Shown in pieces: positions 8,072 through 17,394 of a stretch of 42,397 bases of DNA. Made by a program: the position numbers and the translations under genes. Where the stretch lies: NCBI RefSeq assembly GCF_000332035.1, contig NZ_ALVY01000200.1, forward strand, positions 1 to 42,397. The letters run 5' to 3'. Positions within the stretch are counted from its first letter, which is position 1. Every line of letters starts with the position of its first letter. A model generated the notes under the pieces. That model searched no databases. It was not told the DNA's origin and saw only the letters and a program-made list of their open reading frames with translations. Source of the stretch: Gloeocapsa sp. PCC 73106 (lineage in GTDB: Bacteria; Cyanobacteriota; Cyanobacteriia; Cyanobacteriales; Gloeocapsaceae).

Positions 8072-8683
8072 ATGAAAGCATCCGAAATCATGACCGAAGA
8101 TGTGATTACCATTCGTGGCTCAGCTAGCGTAGCCGAAGCTGTGCGATTGATGAAAGAAAATCAGATTCATGCTTTAATCGTAGACAGACGCAATGAAGAA
8201 GACGCCTATGGTATTGTTACAGATTCAGACGTTGTTTATAAAGTAACTGCCTATGGCAAAGATCCCAAAAAAGTCAAAGTATACGAAATAATGACCAAAC
8301 CCTGTATTGCGGTTAATCCCAATTTAGCTGTAGAATACGTAGCGCGTTTGTTTGCTCAGACTCAGATTCAAAGAGCGCCTGTTATCCAAAACACTTTATT
8401 AGGCATTATCTCAATTACCGATATTCTGACTAAGAGCGATTTTGTTGAAGCCCCCAGCACGGTTATTTTACAAGATGAAATTGAGAAGTACCGCACCGCA
8501 GCGCGAGCCATTTGTGCAGAAAAGGGACCAACCTCTCGTGAATGCGCAGTAGCTTGGGATATTGTAGAAGAGTTGCAAGCGACAGCGGCTTATCAAAGAG
8601 CTGAAAAAATAGAAAAGACTTATTTTGAGGAATACTGTGAGGAAAATCCTGATGCTTTAGAAGCGAGAATGTATGATGCCTAA
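8072..8683 (+). CDS. CBS-CP12 fusion protein
   Basis: A 203-residue protein with two CBS motifs (about 1-60 and 70-125) fused to a CP12-like domain (about 135-203). CP12 is the redox linker that ties GAPDH to phosphoribulokinase in the dark. The core signature AWDIVEELQA is at 161-170. The N-terminal cysteine pair is kept (Cys148, Cys158). In the C-terminal region only Cys189 remains: the second cysteine of the usual ECR motif is Ala198 (EAR). The C-terminal disulphide therefore cannot form in the normal way. CBS domains usually sense adenine nucleotides, so the protein may link energy charge to carbon fixation. A CBS-CP12 family is known in cyanobacteria. The gene is monocistronic. Confidence 0.9.
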   Translation: MKASEIMTEDVITIRGSASVAEAVRLMKENQIHALIVDRRNEEDAYGIVTDSDVVYKVTAYGKDPKKVKVYEIMTKPCIAVNPNLAVEYVARLFAQTQIQRAPVIQNTLLGIISITDILTKSDFVEAPSTVILQDEIEKYRTAARAICAEKGPTSRECAVAWDIVEELQATAAYQRAEKIEKTYFEEYCEENPDALEARMYDA

Positions 8684-8733
8684 TTAAATAGAGGGAATCA
8701 GCTATCTTTATTTGTGATAACTGATTCTGGTAA

Positions 8734-8931
8734 TTAAGCGCTTTCGAGCCATTCATAGATTTTGTCTAATTCTTGAAGAGTAACTAAGCCGTATTTCCAG
8801 AGTATCATGGGGAGTAAGCCAGAATTCTCTTCGACGGAACGCTCAGCCATAGAAATAGATCTAGTGGGGAGGGACAATTCTTGAGTTAAAAATTCTAAAA
8901 AGCGTGAGTATGTAATTGGTGACATGGGCAT
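8734..8931 (-). CDS. DUF2949 small cyanobacterial protein
   Basis: A 65-residue protein of the cyanobacteria-specific DUF2949 family, recognised from the pattern of an N-terminal helix (YSRLFEFL-like), a SLPTRSISMAER segment and the ending GLLPMILWKYGLVTLQEL. No function is established. The ATG at 8931 has a strong GAGAGGA site 7 bp upstream; an in-frame ATG two codons later is less well placed. It converges on the CBS-CP12 gene. Confidence 0.8.
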   Translation of the reverse strand: MPMSPITYSRFLEFLTQELSLPTRSISMAERSVEENSGLLPMILWKYGLVTLQELDKIYEWLESA

Positions 8932-9226
8932 AGTTATATCCTCTCATTTTATATTTTTTTTATTTCAACACCTGTTATTACCTCCCTAACCCTGGTAGCA
9001 ATTTGAAGACTATGACTGTTAGCCTTAACTATTCAAGATATGTTCTTAAAATTATTTAGATTAGAGATTTTTATCGTTCCCTGATGGGGTTAACCGATTA
9101 AGCAGAATATTATTTTAGCCCATGCTAGCATAAAAAATTTTTTTATTAACATTGCTTAATTTTTTTTCTGTCAGTAATTACACTCAGATGCTATAAATAC
9201 TAAAGTAAAGATAAAGGTAAAGATCT

Positions 9227-9925
9227 ATGGTTCCTATTAATGATGAAAATCCCATTAAAATTACGCCTTATGTGACCTATGTTTTAATTGCCATCAATAT
9301 TGTAGTTTTCATTTATCAGTTAACGTTATCAGAGTCAGAATTACAGCAATTTTTTCAAAACTTTGCGGTTATTCCCAGACAGTTAACTGCTAGTTTTGAT
9401 GGGATTGAGGTAGGTAATGCGATTCCGGAGCCTTTAACGTTGATTACTTGTCAGTTTCTCCATGGGGGTTTCTTGCATATTGGTTTTAATATGTTGTATC
9501 TGTGGATTTTCGGTAATAATATCGAAGAAGAGTTAGGATCGGTCAAATTTTTAATCTTTTATTTAGCTTGTGGAGCTTTGGCGGCTTTAACTCAGTGGTT
9601 TTTTTCAGCCCCGTCGACTATTCCCAGTTTGGGAGCGAGTGGAGCGATCGCGGGGATAATGGGAGCGTATATTCTCAAATTTCCCAATGCGCAAATTTTA
9701 ACGCTTTTGCCTTTAGGATTTTTGATTTTACCTTTAAGAATACCTGCTTTTGCTTTTTTGGGGTTTTGGTTTGTACAACAGGCTTTTAATGGTGTTGCTT
9801 CATTAGATCCTAATGTCGGGGTGGGAATGCAACAGGGAGGAGTTGCCTATTGGGCTCACGCAGGGGGTTTTATCTTTGGTATTATTCTCGCTCCCATATT
9901 GGGGTTATTTGCTCGTAAACGCTAG
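9227..9925 (+). CDS. Rhomboid-family intramembrane serine protease
   Basis: A 232-residue polytopic membrane protein. It has the rhomboid elements [12 protein letters not shown] (His79, His84, Asn88), the catalytic serine in GASGA (Ser138) and the catalytic histidine in WAHAGGF (His211). About six transmembrane segments can be drawn, beginning at 15-32. Rhomboids cleave membrane proteins within the bilayer; the substrate here is unknown. A TATAAA at 9192-9197 is a possible -10 box. The 3' end overlaps that of the convergent clpB gene by 21 bp. Confidence 0.93.
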   Translation: MVPINDENPIKITPYVTYVLIAINIVVFIYQLTLSESELQQFFQNFAVIPRQLTASFDGIEVGNAIPEPLTLITCQFLHGGFLHIGFNMLYLWIFGNNIEEELGSVKFLIFYLACGALAALTQWFFSAPSTIPSLGASGAIAGIMGAYILKFPNAQILTLLPLGFLILPLRIPAFAFLGFWFVQQAFNGVASLDPNVGVGMQQGGVAYWAHAGGFIFGIILAPILGLFARKR

Positions 9926-12517
9926 AGTTTTAAAGCTCAAACGCTCGTCCTCTATATCAACCCAAATGGTATCATCTGGTTTAAATTCACCGCGCAAAAT
10001 CGCTTTAGCGATGGGTGTTTCCAGATAACGTTGAATTGCTCTTTTCAGAGGTCTGGCTCCGTATACAGGATCATAACCGACGGATGCCAAGAAACTCCGG
10101 GCGGCTTCAGAGAGTTTGAGTGTTAATTTTTGTTCAGCGAGACGTTTTTCTAATTGGCGAACTTGAATCTCTACGATTTCATTCAATTGAGATGGTTTGA
10201 GAGAGTGGAAGATAATCATTTCGTCGATACGATTTAAAAATTCAGGACGGAAGTTCTGACGCATGACTTCAATGACGCGAGATTTCATCTGTTCGTATTG
10301 GGAGTCATCTCCTGCGACATCAAGAATATACTGAGAACCAATATTACTGGTCATAATGATGATTGTGTTTTTAAAATCTACCACGTGACCTTGGGAATCG
10401 GTGAGACGTCCATCGTCTAAGATTTGCAGCATGACGTTAAAAACGTCGGGGTGAGCTTTTTCGATTTCGTCGAAGAGAACCACGGCATAGGGACGACGTC
10501 GAATGACTTCAGTGAGTTGTCCACCTTCCTCGTAACCCACGTACCCAGGGGGAGCGCCAATCAGTCGAGATACTGCGTGTTTCTCCATGTATTCTGACAT
10601 ATCAATTCGCACCATAGCGCTTTCTGAGTCAAAAAGGGACACCGCTAGAGCTTTAGCTAATTCGGTTTTTCCGACTCCGGTGGGACCTAAGAAAATGAAG
10701 CTGGCGATGGGACGATTGGGATCTGCTAAACCGGCGCGAGAACGTTGAATCGCGTCTGCTACGGCTTCTACTGCTTCTGATTGTCCGATGACGCGCTGAT
10801 GTAGTTCGGCGTCTAGATGCAGGAGTTTGTCTTTTTCTGAGGCTACTAATTTAGTAATGGGGATTCCCGTCCATTTAGCGATAATTTCGGCGATATCGGC
10901 TTCTAGAACTTCTTCCCGCAATAAAGTTTTCCCCGTGGTTTGTTGTTCTGCAAGTTTAGTTTCTATCGCTTGAATTTGTCGTTGTAAGTCGGTTAATTTG
11001 CCGTAGCGTAATTCAGCGGCGCGATTGAGATCATAATCTCGTTCGGCTTGTTGAATTTCCAAATTGACTTGATCAATGGTGGCTTTAAGACTACGAATTT
11101 GGTCGATGATTTCTTTTTCTGATTGCCATTGAGCGTTAAGGGCGGTTTGTTGTTCTTTGAGGTTGGCTAATTCTTTTTCTAGTTTGCTTAATCTTTCTAG
11201 GGAGATAGGATTTACTTCTTTTTGTAGGGAGAGACGCTCCATTTCTAGTTGTAAAACTTTGCGATCGATTTCGTCTAATTCTTCGGGTTTAGAAGTGATT
11301 TCCATTTTCAATTTAGCCGCGGCTTCGTCTACTAGGTCGATCGCCTTATCGGGAAGAAAGCGATCGCTAATATAGCGATTAGAGAGCATGGCTGCAGCAA
11401 CTAGAGCGTTGTCTGCGATTTTAACACCGTGATGCACTTCATAACGTTCTTTTAAGCCTCTGAGAATAGAAATAGTATCGATTACCGAGGGTTCTCCTAC
11501 GTAGACGGATTGAAAACGACGCTCTAAAGCTGCATCTTTTTCGATATATTTACGGTACTCATCCAGGGTTGTAGCTCCAATACAGCGTAGTTCTCCCCTA
11601 GCTAACATGGGTTTGAGAAGATTACCCGCGTCCATGGATCCTTGAGTAGCACCAGCTCCGACAACGGTATGTATTTCGTCGATAAAGAGGATAATATTTC
11701 CTTGGGATTCGGTTACTTCTTTAAGAACGGCTTTGAGTCTTTCTTCGAATTCACCGCGGTATTTAGCTCCAGCGATTAATGCGCCCATATCGAGAGCGAT
11801 GAGTTGGCGATCGCGCAGGGATTCGGGTACATCGCGATTAACGATGCGTTGGGCTAATCCTTCGACTATGGCGGTTTTTCCTACCCCTGGTTCTCCAATT
11901 AAGACGGGGTTGTTTTTCGTACGACGGGAAAGAATTTGAATGGTACGACGAATTTCTTCATCTCTACCAATCACTGGATCTAATTTTCCTGCTCTTGCTA
12001 ACTGAGTTAGTTCGCGTCCGTATTTTTCTAGAGATTGGTATTTACCTTCGGGATTTTGATCTGTCACTTTTTGTGTGCCTCTAACTTGTGAGATAATATC
12101 TTTTAATTTATTTTCGTTGAGAGCAAATTCTTGAAACAGGGCTTTACCAAAGCGAGTATCTTGACAGTAAGCTAACAAAAGATGCTCTATTGAGATATAC
12201 TCATCTTGGAATTCTTGACGAAAATTGTCCGAGCGATCTAAAAGTGTGTCTAAACTACTACCTAGATAAATTGACTCACTGGGCTTAGCTAGTTGGGGTT
12301 GACGTTGGATAAACTGTTCGGTTCTGTCTCTGAGCTTGGGAACACTGATGTTAGCTTTATTTAAGATACTACTAGCTAGTCCCTCTTGTTCTAGTAGGGA
12401 TTTCATCAGGTGTTCGCTTTCGAGCTGTTGGTGTTTATGTTGTTTAGCGATATCGGGGGTGCGTACGATGGCTTCCCAGGCTTTTTCGGTAAATTTTTGG
12501 GGATTAGTTGGTTGCAT
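9905..12517 (-). CDS. clpB: ATP-dependent disaggregase ClpB
   Basis: An 870-residue Hsp100 protein. A double Clp N-domain (about 1-145) is followed by NBD1 with Walker A GEPGVGKT at 208-215, a coiled-coil M domain (about 405-525) and NBD2 with Walker A GPTGVGKT. With DnaK it pulls proteins out of aggregates. The M domain separates it from ClpA and ClpC. Cyanobacteria often carry two clpB genes; I cannot say which this is. No CIRCE inverted repeat is seen in the 85 bp upstream, so heat control by HrcA is not supported. Confidence 0.97.
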   Translation of the reverse strand: MQPTNPQKFTEKAWEAIVRTPDIAKQHKHQQLESEHLMKSLLEQEGLASSILNKANISVPKLRDRTEQFIQRQPQLAKPSESIYLGSSLDTLLDRSDNFRQEFQDEYISIEHLLLAYCQDTRFGKALFQEFALNENKLKDIISQVRGTQKVTDQNPEGKYQSLEKYGRELTQLARAGKLDPVIGRDEEIRRTIQILSRRTKNNPVLIGEPGVGKTAIVEGLAQRIVNRDVPESLRDRQLIALDMGALIAGAKYRGEFEERLKAVLKEVTESQGNIILFIDEIHTVVGAGATQGSMDAGNLLKPMLARGELRCIGATTLDEYRKYIEKDAALERRFQSVYVGEPSVIDTISILRGLKERYEVHHGVKIADNALVAAAMLSNRYISDRFLPDKAIDLVDEAAAKLKMEITSKPEELDEIDRKVLQLEMERLSLQKEVNPISLERLSKLEKELANLKEQQTALNAQWQSEKEIIDQIRSLKATIDQVNLEIQQAERDYDLNRAAELRYGKLTDLQRQIQAIETKLAEQQTTGKTLLREEVLEADIAEIIAKWTGIPITKLVASEKDKLLHLDAELHQRVIGQSEAVEAVADAIQRSRAGLADPNRPIASFIFLGPTGVGKTELAKALAVSLFDSESAMVRIDMSEYMEKHAVSRLIGAPPGYVGYEEGGQLTEVIRRRPYAVVLFDEIEKAHPDVFNVMLQILDDGRLTDSQGHVVDFKNTIIIMTSNIGSQYILDVAGDDSQYEQMKSRVIEVMRQNFRPEFLNRIDEMIIFHSLKPSQLNEIVEIQVRQLEKRLAEQKLTLKLSEAARSFLASVGYDPVYGARPLKRAIQRYLETPIAKAILRGEFKPDDTIWVDIEDERLSFKTLAFTSK

Positions 12518-12602
12518 AATGCTTATTTTTAATTATTGTCTTATATTTTAATATTCATTAAAAATTGCTTAGGGAGGAAAACCCTACATTTTACGCGAAA
12601 TT

Positions 12603-13727
12603 ATGACTCAATACTTTGCTACAGTGGCTCGAGGATTAGAAGCGATCGCCTCTCAAGAATTAACGGCTTTGGGCGCTAAAGATGTTCAAGAGGCTTTTAC
12701 TGGTGTCTCTTTTACGGGAGATAAGTCCTTGCTTTATCGCGTTAATCTCTGGGTAAGAACTATCTTTCATGTGTTAATGCCCATTAAAACTATCAAATGC
12801 GCTGATCGAGAGCAATTGTATCAACAAGTTCGCTCAATTGATTGGCGAGAATATTTGAGTTCTGATCGCACTTTTGCAGTTAACTGTACTGGAGGTAATC
12901 CCCAACTCAATCACACTCATTATAGTGCTCTACAAATCAAGAATGCGATCGTCGATCAGCAAAGAGAACAAGGTGGTCAACGTTCTAGTATCGATATCCA
13001 TCATCCTGATCTGCTCATCAACGCTCACATTACTGGAGATAATTGTATCTTGAGTTTAGATAGTTCGGGAGAGAGTTTACACCGACGGGGTTATCGTCCC
13101 GCTATGGGTTTAGCGCCTCTCAAAGAAACTTTAGCGGCAGGTTTGTTAGAATTAGCTCAATGGCGTCCTGGGATAGCGTTTTTTGACCCCCTGTGTGGTT
13201 CGGGAACTTTACCCATTGAAGCCACCCTCAAAGCGTTAAATATTGCTCCTGGATTATATCGTGAGCGTTTTGGTTTTGAGAGTTGGTCAGATTTTGACCC
13301 GGATTTATGGCAACAATTACGCACAGAAGCAAAAAAGAGTCAATTAAGTCAACTGCGATCGCCTATTGTGGGAAGTGAAGCTGACTCTAACATCCTCAAG
13401 CAAGCTCAACATAACGCTCAATTATGCGGTGTACAAGACCACATCCAACTCCTGTGTCACAATTTAGCTACGGTTTCTCCTCCCTGTGACTCGGGTATCA
13501 TTATTACTAATCCGCCTTACGGTAAACGTATTGGTGAGGTAACGGAGCTAGCCAGTCTTTATCAGTTGTTGGGAAATGTGTTAAAACAACGTTTTCGCAC
13601 CTGGCGAGTATATGTACTTACTGGAAATCAAGAATTAGCTAAAAAAATAGGGTTAAAGCCCTCTAGGCGTTTTAAAGTTTATAATGGTAATATACCATGT
13701 AACTTGTTAGAGTTTGAGATGTTTTAG
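12603..13727 (+). CDS. THUMP-domain class I RNA methyltransferase (COG0116)
   Basis: A 374-residue protein with an N-terminal ferredoxin-like plus THUMP region (about 1-155) and a Rossmann methyltransferase domain. The SAM-binding motif is FFDPLCGSGTLPIEA (about 194-208) and the catalytic motif is NPPYGKRIG. The NPPY form indicates methylation of an amino group on a base, as in 23S rRNA guanine-N2 methyltransferase RlmL. It lacks the second methyltransferase domain of E. coli RlmL. The target position is not established. Its 3' end lies 5 bp from the convergent moeA gene. Confidence 0.88.
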   Translation: MTQYFATVARGLEAIASQELTALGAKDVQEAFTGVSFTGDKSLLYRVNLWVRTIFHVLMPIKTIKCADREQLYQQVRSIDWREYLSSDRTFAVNCTGGNPQLNHTHYSALQIKNAIVDQQREQGGQRSSIDIHHPDLLINAHITGDNCILSLDSSGESLHRRGYRPAMGLAPLKETLAAGLLELAQWRPGIAFFDPLCGSGTLPIEATLKALNIAPGLYRERFGFESWSDFDPDLWQQLRTEAKKSQLSQLRSPIVGSEADSNILKQAQHNAQLCGVQDHIQLLCHNLATVSPPCDSGIIITNPPYGKRIGEVTELASLYQLLGNVLKQRFRTWRVYVLTGNQELAKKIGLKPSRRFKVYNGNIPCNLLEFEMF

Positions 13728-13732
13728 ATTAC

Positions 13733-14965
13733 TCATATGAGTTTCATAGTCATAATCATCGCACCAGGCTGTATCTCTTTTTGATTTATAGGTACTACCG
13801 CAAGAGCATTAGTTTGTGCTAAACCCATCAAATTACCAGAACTATTACTTCCTGTAGCGGGTTCAAACTGATACACACCTTTGACCAGATTTAATCTTCC
13901 CCAGATATAGGTTTCTCTATCGCCTGTACTCCTCAACGGTTGTAGATTTTGAGCGCTAATCCATTGGGGTGTCCAAGGTCCTTGTTTTCCTGACAGTTTA
14001 TCGAGGGCGGGTTTAACAAAACGCCAGCAACTAACTAAAGCTGAGACAGGATTGCCAGGAATACCAAAATAAATACACCCAGATTCAAAGCGAGCTACAG
14101 TAAGGGGTTTACCTGGTTTAACCGCTACACTACGGATCTTGATATCTGCGCCTAATTCAGTCAGAACCTGTTCTACGTAGTCATAGGCGCCCACGGAAAC
14201 GCCACCAGTTGATAGTATGAAATCCGCTCTAACTAGAGCTTTGTTAATTTTTTCTCGCAGTATCTCTGGATTATCTCGAACGATACCCAGTTGGATCGGG
14301 ATTCCTGTCTGACTTAAGATAAAAGAGGTGAGAGCATATTGATTAGAATCGATAATCTTACCCAATTCTAGAGGTTGATCGGGATTAATTAGCTCATCTC
14401 CGGTAGAAAAAATGGCCACGCGAGGACGACGATAGACGGGAATCTCACTGGCTTGAATCGTCGCTAAAATGCCTATTTCCTGAGCATTTAAAGTAATCCC
14501 TGGTTGCAGTAGTGGGTTACCCTTTTGGTAATATTCCCCGCGACGTCTTACAAAGGCTTGAGGTTCTGAAGGTGGGTGTAAGATTAAAACTTGATCATCT
14601 TGCACTTGGGTTTTTTCCTGCATAATGATCGTATCTGCGCCCTGAGGAAGCATAGAACCGGTGTAAATACGCGCCGCTTCCCCTTCATTAACAGTTGTTT
14701 GAGGAATCTTACCTGCAGGAATTTCTTCTATAATTTTTAGACTCACTGGTTCGTCGGGACTCGTTTGAACCACGTCGGCGTAACGTACAGCGTAACCGTC
14801 CATAGCCGAGTTATCCCAATAGGGAAAGTCAAGCCCACTTTTAATTGGTGCGGCGAGAATACGTCCCAAAGCCTTATTTAACTCTACAGGCTCTTGTTCA
14901 GCTATGGGTTCAACTAAGTCGAGGATAACTTTTTCGGCGGCTAATGCTGATAAGGTGACACTCAT
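13733..14965 (-). CDS. moeA: Molybdopterin molybdenumtransferase MoeA
   Basis: A 410-residue MoeA. It inserts molybdate into adenylated molybdopterin in the last step of Moco synthesis. The domain order is MoeA N-terminal (about 10-165), MoCF-binding (about 175-320, with FSTGDELI and LSTGGVSVGAYDYV) and C-terminal domain IV. The conserved WDNSAMDGYAVR is near residue 50. The start overlaps the end of cutA by 4 bp, which makes it the third gene of a larE-cutA-moeA operon concerned with metal cofactors. Confidence 0.96.
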   Translation of the reverse strand: MSVTLSALAAEKVILDLVEPIAEQEPVELNKALGRILAAPIKSGLDFPYWDNSAMDGYAVRYADVVQTSPDEPVSLKIIEEIPAGKIPQTTVNEGEAARIYTGSMLPQGADTIIMQEKTQVQDDQVLILHPPSEPQAFVRRRGEYYQKGNPLLQPGITLNAQEIGILATIQASEIPVYRRPRVAIFSTGDELINPDQPLELGKIIDSNQYALTSFILSQTGIPIQLGIVRDNPEILREKINKALVRADFILSTGGVSVGAYDYVEQVLTELGADIKIRSVAVKPGKPLTVARFESGCIYFGIPGNPVSALVSCWRFVKPALDKLSGKQGPWTPQWISAQNLQPLRSTGDRETYIWGRLNLVKGVYQFEPATGSNSSGNLMGLAQTNALAVVPINQKEIQPGAMIMTMKLI

Positions 14966-15291
14966 GGGTTAATAATGGTGTTAGTGTTGGAGGCAATCCA
15001 GTTGAGATAAGCAGAGGAACCCTGAACAATAGGAATAGCGATTATTTCTGGAACTTCGTAGGAATGCAACTCTATGATTTTCTCAGAAATACTGGGAAAG
15101 AGATCTAAAGTAGTTTTGATAACTAATTGCCATTCTTGATCCGAGTGGACTTGTCCTTGCCAACGGTAAAATGAGTGGATAGGGGTAATACTGACGCACG
15201 CGGCTAAACACTCGGTGATCAAACTAGAGGCTATAGCTTCTGCTTCTGTTTGGGAGGGAGCTGTTACTAGAACTATAGCGTATTGAGTCAT
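14962..15291 (-). CDS. cutA: CutA-family divalent cation tolerance protein
   Basis: A 109-residue CutA1 homologue, normal for this small trimeric ferredoxin-fold family. Conserved stretches are VTAPSQTEAEAIASSLI, ECLAACVSI, HSFYRWQGQV and YEVPEIIAIPI. CutA has been linked to copper tolerance in E. coli, but its biochemical role is unclear; the fold resembles PII proteins. It overlaps larE and moeA by 4 bp each, so the three are probably translationally coupled. Confidence 0.95.
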   Translation of the reverse strand: MTQYAIVLVTAPSQTEAEAIASSLITECLAACVSITPIHSFYRWQGQVHSDQEWQLVIKTTLDLFPSISEKIIELHSYEVPEIIAIPIVQGSSAYLNWIASNTNTIINP

Positions 15292-16106
15292 AATTGAGCG
15301 ATCGCTTTAGGATTAAGTTTACCACTGCGATAACCTTCGAGATCTAGAGTTACGTAGACAAAGCCAAAGGCTTGAAATGCTTTTACCAATTCTGGTAAGT
15401 TCGTATTGAGCACAAATTCCTTGATTATTTCCGGTGGTAATTCAATTCTCCCTGTTTCACCTGTTGAGCGCACTCTGAGATTTTGATATCCTAATTGACG
15501 TAGATAAGTTTCTGCTCTTCCTACTCGTTGCAATTTTGTTTCTGTTATTGCTTCTCCGTAGGGAAAACGAGAGGATAAACAGGGTTGAGACGGTTTATCC
15601 CACCATGGTAGTCCCAAACTTTGGGCTATTTCTCTCACTTCTATTTTAGTAATTCCCAATTCTGCTAAGGGCGATCGCACTCCTCTAGCTTGAGCTGCTT
15701 GAATCCCCGGACGATAGTCTTGTAAATCATCTGCGTTTACCCCATCGATGACGTAGGGATAACCCCTCTCTTTGGCTATGGGTTTTAGCTTGTCGTGGAG
15801 CTCGCTTTTACAAAAGTAACACCGGTTTACTGGATTACTCGTATAGTTCGGATTTTCCATCTCGTGGGTTTCTATTAACTCATGACGTATCCCAATTACT
15901 TCCGCTTGCAGTTGTGCTTCTACTAAAGCAGATGGTAACAAGGATGCTGAGACTGCTGTTATCGCTAGAGCTTGATCTCCCAAAACATCATAAGCGATCT
16001 TAGCCACCAGAGTGCTGTCTATTCCTCCTGAGTAAGCAACAATCGCCTTTTCCAACTCACTGAACAGATTTTTTAGTTTGATAATTTTTACCGCTGTTGT
16101 TTCCAT
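15288..16106 (-). CDS. larE: LarE-type sulfur insertase (PP-loop)
   Basis: A 272-residue protein when read from the ATG at 16106; a TTG ten codons upstream (16136) is also open but has no better ribosome site. LarE adenylates the precursor of the nickel-pincer nucleotide cofactor and supplies sulfur to it. The PP-loop motif AYSGGIDST is at 24-32. Cysteines at 96 and 99 (RCYFCK) and 176 (PCLSSR) form a three-Cys pattern. From family knowledge this pattern marks LarE proteins that hold a 4Fe-4S cluster, not the type that sacrifices a single cysteine. No larA, larB or larC is in the window. It is the first gene of the cutA-moeA operon. Confidence 0.92.
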   Translation of the reverse strand: METTAVKIIKLKNLFSELEKAIVAYSGGIDSTLVAKIAYDVLGDQALAITAVSASLLPSALVEAQLQAEVIGIRHELIETHEMENPNYTSNPVNRCYFCKSELHDKLKPIAKERGYPYVIDGVNADDLQDYRPGIQAAQARGVRSPLAELGITKIEVREIAQSLGLPWWDKPSQPCLSSRFPYGEAITETKLQRVGRAETYLRQLGYQNLRVRSTGETGRIELPPEIIKEFVLNTNLPELVKAFQAFGFVYVTLDLEGYRSGKLNPKAIAQL

Positions 16107-16129
16107 TTGATTTAATTTTATTTTCCTAC

Positions 16130-16158
16130 TTGGCAAAAACCTTTAATAGTGTTATTAT
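16130..16158 (+). promoter_or_regulatory. Promoter of tRNA-Ser(GCU)
   Basis: TTGGCA at 16130-16135 and TATTAT at 16153-16158 are separated by 17 bp and end 14 bp before the mature tRNA 5' end. The -35 box overlaps the upstream edge of larE, which diverges. Confidence 0.5.
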
Positions 16159-16172
16159 TATAAACTAGACCT

Positions 16173-16260
16173 GGAGAGGTGGCTGAGTGGTCGAAAGCGG
16201 CAGATTGCTAATCTGTTGTACCATTATTTGGTACCGAGGGTTCGAATCCCTCCCTCTCCG
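16173..16260 (+). tRNA. tRNA-Ser (anticodon GCU)
   Basis: An 88-nt class II tRNA. The acceptor stem pairs GGAGAGG (16173-16179) with CCTCTCC (16253-16259), with discriminator G at 16260. The anticodon GCT is at 16207-16209 within a CAGAT/ATCTG stem. A long variable arm (TGTACCATTATTTGGTA region) identifies tRNA-Ser. The T-loop GTTCGAATC is canonical. CCA is not encoded. It reads AGC/AGU codons. Confidence 0.96.
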
Positions 16261-16269
16261 CTTTAATAC

Positions 16270-17235
16270 TTATTTACTTGCAGGTAGTTTTCTTACCGTC
16301 CAAGGTGGTGCTATACCGTAATTTAGTCTTTCCACGTAACTAAGAGCGCGATGCTCATCTAAAGAGTTCTCAATCACTTCATGAATCATTTGTTTGAACA
16401 AATCTAAAGGGTTTTTAGACTTTAAACTCGGAAAAAGAGAACGAGACAGGGAAAACCAAGGCCAAAAATTTAGAGATTCCCCATCATCTAGCTTGCGCAC
16501 CTGATAATTTCTACCAATCAGATAGTTTTCTCCTTGATGAGCATAATCAGAGATGCTTTGTATCAAAGTTGGGTTCCAATTTTTGAGTAGGGTTTTAACT
16601 CCCGGGACTATATTGAGGGATAAAGCTAGAGTTTGAGGTAAAAAAGGAATAAAATCGCCTTCGTTGTGAAACTGATAAACAGGAGTGCTCAAATCAATCT
16701 TCCTAGAGCTCACCGGAGGAGCGCCAAAAGTATAAGTCTCCATGAGATAGGATTTTTGAGGATAACGATAATAAGCCTGCAAACGATGAGTAATAATGAG
16801 CGCCGCAGCTCCCCCTAAACTATGTCCTGTCAGGAAAATATTTTTAGTTCCATCGTCTAGAGTCAAAAGCAGATGAAATAACTTGGACCAAAAACTGTCT
16901 ACATAAGTGGTAAAACCAGTATGCAAATAATCCGCGTTAACGTGAGCCAGTAAATTCAAAAAATAATCGTCTAGATTTTCAGTACCTCTGATACTGATAA
17001 CGATCTCATCATCATCAGCAACGACTAAACCACAACAAATCGAGTCTGAATTACCATTAAATAAACTAGTGGTGTATAAAAACTCAAAAGTTGAATAAGC
17101 TTTGACAAATGGCTGGTACCCTGAGGTAATAATTGACTCAACTACTGATTCTCCCTGTTTATGCGCTACGTAGGAGAGTTGAGCTAGAGTACTTAAATTA
17201 AGTATACGTTCGTAGGTGAAAGCGCTATTCTTCAT
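16270..17235 (-). CDS. Class 3 lipase-like alpha/beta hydrolase
   Basis: A 321-residue protein when started at the ATG at 17235 (MKNSAFTYER). The open frame runs 41 codons further up to 17358, but that part is the translated tRNA-Ser gene at 17260-17346 and should not be used. The lipase signature GHSLGG is at 137-142 with nucleophile Ser139. Asp194 in EGDFIPFLP and the His of SDYAHQGENY complete a plausible Ser-Asp-His triad, matching fungal-type triacylglycerol lipases (lipase_3). No signal peptide is clear. The substrate is unknown. It fills the space between two serine tRNA genes. Confidence 0.85.
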   Translation of the reverse strand: MKNSAFTYERILNLSTLAQLSYVAHKQGESVVESIITSGYQPFVKAYSTFEFLYTTSLFNGNSDSICCGLVVADDDEIVISIRGTENLDDYFLNLLAHVNADYLHTGFTTYVDSFWSKLFHLLLTLDDGTKNIFLTGHSLGGAAALIITHRLQAYYRYPQKSYLMETYTFGAPPVSSRKIDLSTPVYQFHNEGDFIPFLPQTLALSLNIVPGVKTLLKNWNPTLIQSISDYAHQGENYLIGRNYQVRKLDDGESLNFWPWFSLSRSLFPSLKSKNPLDLFKQMIHEVIENSLDEHRALSYVERLNYGIAPPWTVRKLPASK

Positions 17236-17259
17236 GCAAAAATACAAAGGGTTAAGCAA

Positions 17260-17346
17260 CGGAGAGAGAGGGATTCGAACCCTCGACACCCTTGCAGGTG
17301 TAACAATTTTCGAGACTGTCGCATTCAACCGCTCTGCCATCTCTCC
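17260..17346 (-). tRNA. tRNA-Ser (anticodon CGA)
   Basis: An 87-nt class II tRNA on the minus strand. The acceptor stem pairs GGAGAGA (5' end at 17346) with TCTCTCC (ending at 17261), discriminator G at 17260. The anticodon loop CTCGAAA gives anticodon CGA, with an ACAGT/ATTGT stem including one G-U pair. A long variable arm is present. CCA is not encoded. It reads UCG codons. It shares the acceptor and T-arm sequences with the tRNA-Ser(GCU) gene about 1 kb away in the opposite orientation. Confidence 0.95.
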
Positions 17347-17357
17347 TTTGCATTCCA

Positions 17358-17387
17358 ATAATACTAGCTTAGCGCAATTTTGCTCAA
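17358..17387 (-). promoter_or_regulatory. Possible promoter of tRNA-Ser(CGA)
   Basis: On the minus strand TTGAGC (17387-17382) and TATTAT (17363-17358) are spaced by 18 bp and end 11 bp before the tRNA 5' end. Confidence 0.4.
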
Positions 17388-17394
17388 TTAGTTA

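Noticed and set aside
11157-11375. Open frames opposite clpB, and similar frames opposite other long genes
   Set aside because: They mirror the codon pattern of the real gene and have no domain or start signal.
12518-12602. CIRCE heat-shock operator in front of clpB
   Set aside because: No TTAGCACTC-N9-GAGTGCTAA-like inverted repeat is present.
17236-17358. 41-residue N-terminal extension of the lipase
   Set aside because: It is the translation of the tRNA-Ser(CGA) gene on the same strand; such extensions are a known artefact.
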